DNA of 29,715 nt from Ilumatobacter sp. (GTDB lineage Bacteria; Actinomycetota; Acidimicrobiia; Acidimicrobiales; Ilumatobacteraceae): NCBI GenBank assembly GCA_018666235.1, contig JABJAB010000027.1, positions 1-29,715 on the forward strand. Reading direction: 5' to 3'. Position 1 is the stretch's first letter, and the number at the start of each line of letters is the position of its first letter. Positions 22,832 to 29,715 of this stretch are shown here, piece by piece. The notes below the pieces were generated by a model. The model did not search any database, was not told the origin of the DNA, and worked only from the letters and a program-made list of their open reading frames with translations. The translations under genes were made by a program, and so were the position numbers.

Positions 22832-25324
22832 TCAGACCGGTCGACGAAGAATGCGTCGACCGACAGCGTGCACCACAGCAGTCCGCAGGACGCGCCGTCC
22901 GGTCGCCCACACCGCAACTCCGGTTGCCAACGTGAGGAGAAACGCTGCCTCGCGGACGAAGACGTTCGTGTAGATCGGCCAGATCTGCCAGTGGATCAGG
23001 AATGTCACCATCGACGCAGCGGCAACAACACCGAACACGGGTGCCGCCAGTCGTGGCACTCGCACGGCTGGCAGCCACAACAGCGCTCCGACCAACACGG
23101 TGACCATGAGCGCCTGCTGCCACCGATCGAAGTAGAGCGGTGTCGCGCCCATGAGCACCCCAGTGACCAGCAGTCGCTGACGGTTTGTGACCGCAACGTG
23201 GCCGGCCCACCCGAGCAGCACGAACCACACCGTGGTGTGCGGTCGGAAGATATTGTTGTACGAGGCACCGAATTCCACCAGCTGCAGCCCGACCGCGGTC
23301 GCCCCGAGCAACGCGACGAATGCGAACGCGAACGGCTGCCGACGTTCGAGGCGGCGGACGGGGCCGATCGAAAACAGCAGTGTGAGGACCAGGAGAACCT
23401 GGACAAATGCTTCGAAGTACCAGTACTCCCAGCGGCCGTCGCGTCGCCACGCCGAGCCGAAGTAGTTGTTCACGAGGAACAGTGACCCGGCGCTGTATCC
23501 GCCGACGAGCAGCATCTGCAGGCCGATCCACATCGACGTGGGAAGAGCAACACGTCCAACAGTGGCGAGCCCTCGGCGAACTGCGCCCGACGCTCCGGCC
23601 CCGGCGAGTTGGAACCGGGCGAAGTTGTAGCCGGCGACCGCGAGGAGCGCGTGCGCACCGCCGGCAAGGCGAGCGACACGCATGTGCGTCGCCACGATGA
23701 TGCAGATACCGATGGCGCGTACGACGACGCTGGTATCAATTCGGGTGGTGAACCGGCGCCGACGTTGGGGCACGTATGCATCGAGTTCGGCAACAGGGCA
23801 CACGTGCCATCCGTCGGGAAGATCGCCGAGGACGCGTTCGAGCCGAATCGACGCCTCGACGTAGGACAGTGAGTCTCCCCCCAACGAGGCAAAGGTGCTG
23901 TGCGGGCGGACGATGTCGACACCAAGCACATCGCGGAATATCTCCGTCGGAGTCTCTGTCTGACACGGTTCGTCGTGCGGGGCCGGGGGCTCGTCGACAA
24001 GTTCCAGGATCGCTGCAGTATCAACCTTGCCGTTGGGGAGCCGCGGAATCTCTTCGACCTCGATGACGTGGACCGCCGACGCGGGTACGGGCAGCGCATC
24101 AAGTCGCTGCCGCACTGCGTCGGCATGACCGACAGCAACGATGACCACTCGATCGTCGGTGCCCGCTGTGGCAACATCGACGTCGGCACGACTGAGGTCT
24201 GCTTCGAGTGCTTCGAGGTCGATGCGGTGGCCGAGAATCTTCACGAATCGTGATCGCCGGCCGACAATTTCGTAGAGCCCGTTCGGCAGGCGGCGACCGA
24301 TGTCGCCGGTGTGCAGCTGATCGATGTCCCGACCGCGCCGCAGATCCTCCACGCAGGTGGCGTAGCCCAGCATCACATTGGGACCGCTGTACACAATCTC
24401 CCCGACGGTGCCAATTGCCGCATCAGTTTCCAGTTCAACCGGGATATCGCTCGGAGACATCGGCGTCAGACGGAACGCTCCCCCGAGGATCGGCCGGCCA
24501 ATCGAGCACGGATGACCGGCGACCAGTTGTGGCTCGAGCGTCGCCATGCGTGCAGTTGCTTCGGTCTGGCCGTACATCACAACGAAATCCCAGCCATGAC
24601 GACGGCCGAGGCGGCTCAGCCGCTGGACTTTCGCAGGCGCCAGTCGACCGCCGGCCTGGGTGACGCGACGAAGCGACGGCGCCGAGAGTGGATCGCCGCT
24701 GACCCGGTCGATGAGATCGAAGCTGTGGGGCACACCCGACAGCGTGGTGACGCCCCAACGATCGACAAGGTTCCAGAAGCAGGTGTCGACCACTGACGTG
24801 TCGGTCACGACGACCGCGGCGCCAACGGCAAGGTGGGAGGTGACAATCGAGAGCCCGTAGCAATAGTGCAATGGCAGTGAGGTGATCGCGACATCGTCGA
24901 AGCGCAACCCGAGTGCGTCAGCGATCGCCACAGCGTTGGACTCAACATTGCCGACCGAGAGCCGCACCGCCTTGGCCGAGCCGGTTGATCCGGACGTGCT
25001 CATCAGGACCGCGAGGTCTGGGTGGAGATCACTGCTGGCGGCCTCGGCGAACGGGTCACGCTCTGCCGAGCTCCGAATCGAAGCGACGTGTCCACCGCTG
25101 AGGCAGGCCAAGTACGTGACAATGGTGTCGATCGAATTGGTCGCACGGAGCGTGACCAGTCGGCGATCTGGGCCGAGTTCGTCTCTGCGCTGCTCGACAC
25201 GAGTGACCAGCTCGACGTAGGAGACAACCGCGTCGCCAGCAATGAGTGCGGCCCGATTCCCTCGCCGGCGCATTGCCTCAAGGTCCGAGAGACCCGCAAG
25301 TCGTTGACCCGGCAAGACCTCCAC
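22832..25324 (-). CDS. Adenylation - acyl carrier - membrane acyltransferase fusion protein
   Basis: An 830-residue single protein in three parts. Residues about 15-445 are an ANL adenylation domain (LMSTSGSTGSAKAV P-loop, VMYGQTEATARM, LHTGDIGRRLPNGLYEIVGR, RLPNGKVDTAAIL with the A10 lysine). Residues about 455-520 are a carrier domain with the phosphopantetheine Ser near 484 in SLGGDSLSYVEA. Residues about 530-830 are hydrophobic with roughly nine to ten membrane segments resembling an acyltransferase-3-type domain. The layout suggests that an acid is activated, loaded onto the carrier and passed by the membrane part to a lipid or envelope acceptor. The GTG start at 25324 gives the full N-terminus; a downstream ATG at 25273 is an alternative. 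Confidence 0.8.
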   Translation of the reverse strand: MEVLPGQRLAGLSDLEAMRRRGNRAALIAGDAVVSYVELVTRVEQRRDELGPDRRLVTLRATNSIDTIVTYLACLSGGHVASIRSSAERDPFAEAASSDLHPDLAVLMSTSGSTGSAKAVRLSVGNVESNAVAIADALGLRFDDVAITSLPLHYCYGLSIVTSHLAVGAAVVVTDTSVVDTCFWNLVDRWGVTTLSGVPHSFDLIDRVSGDPLSAPSLRRVTQAGGRLAPAKVQRLSRLGRRHGWDFVVMYGQTEATARMATLEPQLVAGHPCSIGRPILGGAFRLTPMSPSDIPVELETDAAIGTVGEIVYSGPNVMLGYATCVEDLRRGRDIDQLHTGDIGRRLPNGLYEIVGRRSRFVKILGHRIDLEALEADLSRADVDVATAGTDDRVVIVAVGHADAVRQRLDALPVPASAVHVIEVEEIPRLPNGKVDTAAILELVDEPPAPHDEPCQTETPTEIFRDVLGVDIVRPHSTFASLGGDSLSYVEASIRLERVLGDLPDGWHVCPVAELDAYVPQRRRRFTTRIDTSVVVRAIGICIIVATHMRVARLAGGAHALLAVAGYNFARFQLAGAGASGAVRRGLATVGRVALPTSMWIGLQMLLVGGYSAGSLFLVNNYFGSAWRRDGRWEYWYFEAFVQVLLVLTLLFSIGPVRRLERRQPFAFAFVALLGATAVGLQLVEFGASYNNIFRPHTTVWFVLLGWAGHVAVTNRQRLLVTGVLMGATPLYFDRWQQALMVTVLVGALLWLPAVRVPRLAAPVFGVVAAASMVTFLIHWQIWPIYTNVFVREAAFLLTLATGVAVWATGRRVLRTAVVHAVGRRILRRPV

Positions 25325-25343
25325 CTCAGCAACACTAACCGCG

Positions 25344-25365
25344 AATGTTTAGGTTGCCTAACATT
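25344..25365. promoter_or_regulatory. Palindrome in the promoter of the fusion gene, resembling DtxR/IdeR half-sites
   Basis: AATGTTTAGG (25344-25353) and CCTAACATT (25357-25365) are inverted copies differing by one extra T, around TTG. The inner TTAGG...CCTAA resembles the half-sites of actinobacterial DtxR/IdeR boxes, but the spacing is shorter than the 19-bp consensus. It lies 20 bases upstream of the GTG start. Confidence 0.4.
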
Positions 25366-25374
25366 GAATCCGGG

Positions 25375-27819
25375 TCAGGTCAGATCGATGGCTTCGGTCC
25401 GGTCAAGGGTGCCGAGGTCATTGGACTGCACTCGGCTCGTTGACAGCGTCCAAAGGCTGTTGTCGATGACCATCGTGCGCTGCACAGCAGTTTGGAAGCC
25501 ATTCCAGTCCGGGTAGCAGATTTCGATGCGGTCGAGGCCAGTGGTGTCGATCGTGGGCTCGCCATCCCAGTAGTAGAAGTCGATTTCATCGAGCGGGATC
25601 GGGTTGCAGAACAGTCCCGCGGCGCCCCCCTGGTCGTCCGGTCCGCACCCCTGCACCTGGCCACCGCTCTCCTCGACCCAGAAGAACTCGTTGTTCTCGT
25701 CGGTGCCGATCTCGTCGGAAGTGAGCACCCGACAGTCGGTTTGCCCGATCGCGCCGACTTCTTCATCGGTGTGCTGGATCCGGCCCTGCTCGGTGATCGT
25801 GTTGTTCTCGACCTTGAGGACCACTGCGCCGGAGAATCGATCGTTGAACGACTGCAGCGGCAAGACCGCCGTGTTGGTCGGTGCCCACCAGAGGAACGCA
25901 CGGTGATCGAACTCGGCATCGCTGAAGGAGTCGGGCATCGTCCACACATCAACCTCGAGCGGGTTCGCGGGATCGCTCACGTCGAACAGCGAGACCTTGG
26001 TCCCCGTCGTGCGCCCTTCGTCGGTGGCGTCCTGTCCGACTCCGAGCACGAGGGTGTCGCTGATCGGATGGAGGTACGACGAGTAGCCGGGAATCTTCAG
26101 CTCGCCTTCCACGGTCATGTTGCGTGGATCGCTGAGGTCGATGACGTAGAAGGGGTCGATCTGGCGGAACGTGACCACGTAGGCGGTCTCGCCGACGTAT
26201 CGGACCGAGAAGATCCGTTCACCCTTGCCGAGTCCACCGACGGCGCCGATCTTGACCAGTTGGTCTCCCTCGGCTTCCATCGCCACAATCTGGCTCTCGG
26301 AGCCATCGCCTCTCCACGGCGCCCCGCTCGTTGTCGCCACGTAGAACACACCGTCGCGGTCGTTCATCGAGAATTGATTGAGGAGGTGGCCTTCGACCGA
26401 GCCGGATGCTTCGTAGCTGGCCGGGCCATCGCCGGCGATCGAGAAACGATGGATTGCGGTTTGATAGTTCTCGTCGAGCCATTCGTTGGTCTGCTCGTTG
26501 ACGATCGGTTCCCAGATGTTGGTGGTGATGTACATCCGGTCCGCCGACGCGTACACCGTGTCGCCTGACGCTATGACCGAGCTCGTGCCGGTCGGTGCAT
26601 CGAGACTGCTGGCCAGGTCGAGCGTGACGATCGACAGCATGTCGAACCCACCGAAGTCGGCGGGAGCGTGGATGTTTGCGCAATCGACGAGCTGACCTGA
26701 CTGGGCGTCACCTGCTGCGTCGGTCACGGTGTAGCCGGGAATCCAGTCCTCTGCGGTCGACTCAAGGATCACCTGCCGATTGGCCTCTTCGGCTTTGTCT
26801 TCGGTGCCGGGACTCGACGGATAGAGAAATCCGAGATCCTGCGGCGGCGACGTGACGACGACTCGGGCGGTCTCGCCAATCGAGCGGGCACTGATGTACC
26901 GACCGTCGATCAGCATCGTGTTGGCGACCGTCAAGGCATCCGGATTCGAGAGATCGATCTCAATGATCAGGGTCTGCGGTCCAAAGTACGAGCCGGGCAC
27001 AATGGGTCCGCCGATCGGCGCATCGGGCTCGACTGGTATTGCCTCCTCGACGGCCTCTTCGGATTCGGCGATCGCAACGTCGTCGCTGAAGACCGGTGTC
27101 GGACCGCCCCGCCCGAAGTCATTCCACACCTCGCTCGAAGCAAACACAACGGCACGGTCGTCCGTGATGAAGATCTCGTAGCCGTACGCGTATTGCGTCT
27201 CGGAACCCAGCACGATCGATCCGCGCTTGATTCCCGTGGTGCCGTCTTCGGAGACGTCGATGTAGTGGAGCGTCTCACCCGTGATCGCCAGGATGCGGTC
27301 GCCGTCCGTCTTGACGATGTCCGGCTCGTCGACACCTTCGACCTGAACGTTCGTGGTCGAGAAACCGCCGTCGTCGCCGGCTTCACCCTCAGCGTCGGCT
27401 TGGGCGTCGCTGCCGACCGGAGCGTCGGTGGCGCGGCCTTCGCTGGGTTCAGCTGCGGCAACGTCGACGCTCTCCTCGGTGGCGAACACCTCGGGGAAGC
27501 CGACGTAGCCGCCACCCTCGAAGCCGTAGGGGCCAACTCGCTGCACGCCTTCGGTGTGCACGTAGCCGAGGAATGCCGAACAGTTGTCGAACTGCTGCAG
27601 CGACGCCGGCGCGAAGCCGACCGGGCCGGTCGATGCATCATCGCCTGGATCCGGGACGGGGTTCGTCGTGTCGGGCGCAGTGATATCTGGTTCAGTCGTG
27701 AACGGTTCGGTCGAACCAGGATCAGAGCTGTCGGGTTCGCTGGTCGTCGAACCGGAACTGGTGCACGACGCCGCGAGCAATGCGAAGGCCGTCAGCGGGA
27801 GAGCAAGAGTGCGCTTCAT
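25375..27819 (-). CDS. Secreted lipoprotein with a C-terminal beta-propeller domain
   Basis: An 814-residue exported lipoprotein. A lysine/arginine start and hydrophobic stretch end in the lipobox LLAASC with Cys19. A 45-residue Ser/Thr/Pro/Asp linker follows. The remainder matches the bacterial beta-propeller family (Pfam PF09826 type), with VQVEGVDEPDIVKTDGDRIL as its hallmark and repeated strand blades such as LTVANTMLIDGRYISARSI and VVTFRQIDPFYVIDLSDP. It should be anchored outside the cytoplasmic membrane; its ligand is unknown. ATG 27819 is chosen because the signal peptide begins there; the open frame to 27954 adds no recognisable sequence. Confidence 0.88.
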   Translation of the reverse strand: MKRTLALPLTAFALLAASCTSSGSTTSEPDSSDPGSTEPFTTEPDITAPDTTNPVPDPGDDASTGPVGFAPASLQQFDNCSAFLGYVHTEGVQRVGPYGFEGGGYVGFPEVFATEESVDVAAAEPSEGRATDAPVGSDAQADAEGEAGDDGGFSTTNVQVEGVDEPDIVKTDGDRILAITGETLHYIDVSEDGTTGIKRGSIVLGSETQYAYGYEIFITDDRAVVFASSEVWNDFGRGGPTPVFSDDVAIAESEEAVEEAIPVEPDAPIGGPIVPGSYFGPQTLIIEIDLSNPDALTVANTMLIDGRYISARSIGETARVVVTSPPQDLGFLYPSSPGTEDKAEEANRQVILESTAEDWIPGYTVTDAAGDAQSGQLVDCANIHAPADFGGFDMLSIVTLDLASSLDAPTGTSSVIASGDTVYASADRMYITTNIWEPIVNEQTNEWLDENYQTAIHRFSIAGDGPASYEASGSVEGHLLNQFSMNDRDGVFYVATTSGAPWRGDGSESQIVAMEAEGDQLVKIGAVGGLGKGERIFSVRYVGETAYVVTFRQIDPFYVIDLSDPRNMTVEGELKIPGYSSYLHPISDTLVLGVGQDATDEGRTTGTKVSLFDVSDPANPLEVDVWTMPDSFSDAEFDHRAFLWWAPTNTAVLPLQSFNDRFSGAVVLKVENNTITEQGRIQHTDEEVGAIGQTDCRVLTSDEIGTDENNEFFWVEESGGQVQGCGPDDQGGAAGLFCNPIPLDEIDFYYWDGEPTIDTTGLDRIEICYPDWNGFQTAVQRTMVIDNSLWTLSTSRVQSNDLGTLDRTEAIDLT

Positions 27820-27892
27820 AGGGATCAGACGTCCAGTATCGACGCTCGGTTCCCTGAGCGGTTCGATTTGTTCCTGCAAGCCTTCGTCAAGA

Positions 27893-28747
27893 TCAGCCTG
27901 GTTCACCGAGTTCAAGCAGCCAGCGAGCGTGCTCGCCCAGCTCACCGATTGCAAGGTGGTCGACCAAGGCGCCGGCGTCCGGATGCGTGCTCACCCTGAT
28001 CGAACCGATCGAACCGATCGCCGTCTCGACGACGTCGGGAACACAATTTTCGAGCACGTCCGCATCGATCTGGGTCGCCTCATGAGCATCACCCAGTCGA
28101 ACCGTTGCCGATCCGATTTCGGCGACGAGCGGGCGGAGCGCACTCGCCAAGGCTTGGGCGACGGGGCCGAGCCGCTCGGCGCGATCGAGCCGTGAGGCCA
28201 CCTTGCCGCGGTTCATCAGCGTGTCGAGTGCGGCGAGGCGCCGCCGCATTCGATCCTCGGTGGTGACGTCGTGCATCAGCGCAAAGAACCCCACAACGAC
28301 TCCATCACGCGTCATTGGATCGATACTCCAGCGAAGTCGAAACGCCGTTCGATCAAATCGGTAGTTGATCGCCTGAGCCTGTACCGATTCGCCCGCCTCG
28401 ATGTGGGATCGAAGTCGATCAAGAACGCGCCGGTTCGTGAGCGGACCCTGTCCCATCCGCGGCGACCTTCCGATCGCCTGGTTCGCGTCGCAGCGAAAGA
28501 TCTCCGTGTATGCACTATTGACGAAGGAGATCGTGGGTCCTGGACGGTTGATCTGTGCATCAGTGACGCACACGGCTTGTCTCGATCGCTGCAAGGCCGC
28601 CAGGCCGATACGTTCCACACCGACCCCGATCTCCGATGACTCACCGGCGACCAGATTGACCGGCTCGACGAACGAGTCGCGCGGCACCTCATCGTCGAAC
28701 GGCACGGCCATGATGACGATCGTAGACGGGGCGTCCAACCAGTCCAT
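27893..28747 (-). CDS. PAS-domain (LOV-like, cysteine-less) signalling protein
   Basis: A protein of about 284 residues with one PAS domain and a C-terminal helical region without a kinase core. The PAS part follows LOV layout: ITDAQ-type strand (AVCVTDAQ), ISFVNSAYTEIF, a GRSPRMGQGPLTNRRVLDRL helix and INYRFDRTAFRLRWSIDPM. The LOV photoactive Cys of G-R-N-C-R-F-L-Q is absent (GRSPR), so FMN photochemistry is unlikely. A helical coil (TTEDRMRRRLAALDTLMNRG) follows, then an HMM-poor C-terminal segment. ATG 28747 is used; a TTG two codons upstream and ATG 28711 are alternatives. Confidence 0.7.
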   Translation of the reverse strand: MDWLDAPSTIVIMAVPFDDEVPRDSFVEPVNLVAGESSEIGVGVERIGLAALQRSRQAVCVTDAQINRPGPTISFVNSAYTEIFRCDANQAIGRSPRMGQGPLTNRRVLDRLRSHIEAGESVQAQAINYRFDRTAFRLRWSIDPMTRDGVVVGFFALMHDVTTEDRMRRRLAALDTLMNRGKVASRLDRAERLGPVAQALASALRPLVAEIGSATVRLGDAHEATQIDADVLENCVPDVVETAIGSIGSIRVSTHPDAGALVDHLAIGELGEHARWLLELGEPG

Positions 28748-28838
28748 CAGCAATGAGTGCAGGCCGACAACCGCCGCGGCCGACTCAGGTCAGACGCACA
28801 ATCTGCAGCTGCCGTCGACGCTCTGCCAAACTCAGCGC

Positions 28839-29684
28839 ATGGGACATGAGTGCTTTGACATCGAGATCACCGACAAGGTTGGCCACATCAAGATGAACCG
28901 ACCGGAGAAGGCGAACTCGATGATCGCCTCGTTCTGGAACGACCTCCCCGCCATCGTCGACGAGATGTCGGCGTCGGGCTCGGTGCGTGCCGTCGTCCTG
29001 TCCGCTGAGGGCAAGCATTTCTGCTCGGGCATGGACCTGTCGGTCTTCCAATCCGACCCAACGCTGTCCGACAGCAACGGCCCGAAGCACCCGAGCCGTC
29101 GAGGCGAACGATTCCGCTCGACTGCGATGAAGTTGCAGGACTCGTTCACTGCCCTGGAGCGGGCGCGAATGCCGGTGCTCTGTGCAATTCAGGGCGCCTG
29201 TGTGGGCGGCGCCATCGACATGGTCTCAGCTGCTGATCTTCGCTACGCGTCCCAGTCGGCCTACTTTTCCATCGCCGAAATCAACATCGGGATGACCGCC
29301 GATGTCGGCACGCTGCAACGCATGCCCCGGCTCGTCGCGGAAGGCATCGTGCGCGAGCTCGCCTACACCGGTCGCCGCTGGTCGGCCGATGAAGCGTTGG
29401 CCGCGGGATTCGTCAACCAGGTCTTCGCCGACCAGGAAGCGTTGCTGTCGGGAGTCCACGAGATCGCCGCCGAGATCGCCAGCAAGAGCCCGATGGCTGT
29501 CTGGGGTACCAAGAAGTCGATGCAGTACAGCCAGGAGCATTCGATTGCCGATGGCTTGGAATACATCGCCAACTGGAACGCCTCGATGTTCGACACCGAT
29601 GACATGGCCGAAGCCTTCACGGCCCAGATGGAACAGCGCCCCGCCGACTTCCCCGACCTCTGGCCCGTCAGCCGCGGCCTCTAG
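28839..29684 (+). CDS. Crotonase-family delta(3,5)-delta(2,4)-dienoyl-CoA isomerase-like protein
   Basis: A 281-residue crotonase. GKHFCSGMDLSVF and IQGACVGGAIDMVSAADLRY form the oxyanion hole. IAEINIGMTADVGTLQRMPR strongly matches the ECH1 signature: the Asp in GAIDMV, the Glu in IAEINIG and the Asp in TADVG correspond to the three acidic residues known in mammalian ECH1. That favours dienoyl-CoA isomerase over simple enoyl-CoA hydratase. It would serve beta-oxidation of unsaturated acyl-CoAs. The open frame extends upstream to 28401, over the PAS gene, but homology begins at ATG 28839. Confidence 0.9.
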   Translation: MGHECFDIEITDKVGHIKMNRPEKANSMIASFWNDLPAIVDEMSASGSVRAVVLSAEGKHFCSGMDLSVFQSDPTLSDSNGPKHPSRRGERFRSTAMKLQDSFTALERARMPVLCAIQGACVGGAIDMVSAADLRYASQSAYFSIAEINIGMTADVGTLQRMPRLVAEGIVRELAYTGRRWSADEALAAGFVNQVFADQEALLSGVHEIAAEIASKSPMAVWGTKKSMQYSQEHSIADGLEYIANWNASMFDTDDMAEAFTAQMEQRPADFPDLWPVSRGL

Positions 29685-29715
29685 CCCTCCGCCTGGTCTC
29701 CAGCCAACAGTCACA

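Noticed and set aside
1..29715. CRISPR arrays, tRNA/rRNA genes, insertion sequences, prophage genes
   Set aside because: No spaced direct repeats, cloverleaf-like segments, transposase or phage signatures were seen on either strand.

Overview
The window is GC-rich, densely coding chromosomal DNA. It looks actinobacterial, probably a free-living aerobic lineage of the Acidimicrobiia/Ilumatobacter kind. Reasons: many acyl-CoA dehydrogenases, a PPOX-type (possibly F420-linked) oxidoreductase, a CGNR-type regulator, a DsbA-like protein resembling the mycothiol-dependent nitroreductases, and frequent GTG/TTG starts. This placement is an inference from gene content; no rRNA or tRNA is present to anchor it.

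The main result is a group of three probable selenoprotein genes within 7.8 kb. In each, a TGA interrupts the frame exactly at a redox-active cysteine position: an AhpD/CMD-like protein (4200-5276, CFYU followed by a conserved His), a SelW/Rdx-like protein (7108-7380, minus strand, YCLAU) and a DsbA-like protein (11313-11951, UPFC). Homology continues in frame after each TGA. A stem-loop follows each TGA at roughly the distance expected of a bacterial SECIS element; it is very good for the DsbA-like gene, good for SelW and weaker for AhpD. Conventional gene calling would truncate or split all three. The Sec machinery (selA, selB, selC, selD) is not in the window.

Layout. 1-3.5 kb: the end of a glycoside-hydrolase-like gene, a PPOX flavin protein, a DUF1254/DUF1214 protein and a methyltransferase remnant lacking its SAM-binding N-terminus. 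3.5-12 kb: a redox-flavoured block with a DsbA-family protein, the AhpD-like selenoprotein, a hotdog thioesterase, a SEC-C protein, SelW behind a two-part flavin reductase, a cold-shock protein with a small charged partner, a PQ-loop membrane protein divergent from a CGNR regulator, and the DsbA-like selenoprotein. 12-18.8 kb: a DUF1801 protein, a VOC protein and a fatty-acid/acyl-CoA degradation block (three acyl-CoA dehydrogenases, a thiolase and a MarR regulator flanked by two near-identical long palindromes). 18.9-27.8 kb, all on the minus strand: a lipoprotein beta-propeller, a fused adenylation-carrier-membrane acyltransferase, a fatty-acyl-CoA ligase, an SDR and a GST-like protein. 27.9-29.7 kb: a PAS protein divergent from a dienoyl-CoA-isomerase-like crotonase.

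The acyl-CoA ligase, dehydrogenases, crotonase/isomerase and thiolase together cover most steps of beta-oxidation, with MarR as the probable local regulator. The selenoproteins fit peroxide/disulfide handling in an oxygen-respiring, lipid-oxidising cell; that link is an inference. No intergenic stretch exceeds 300 bases.
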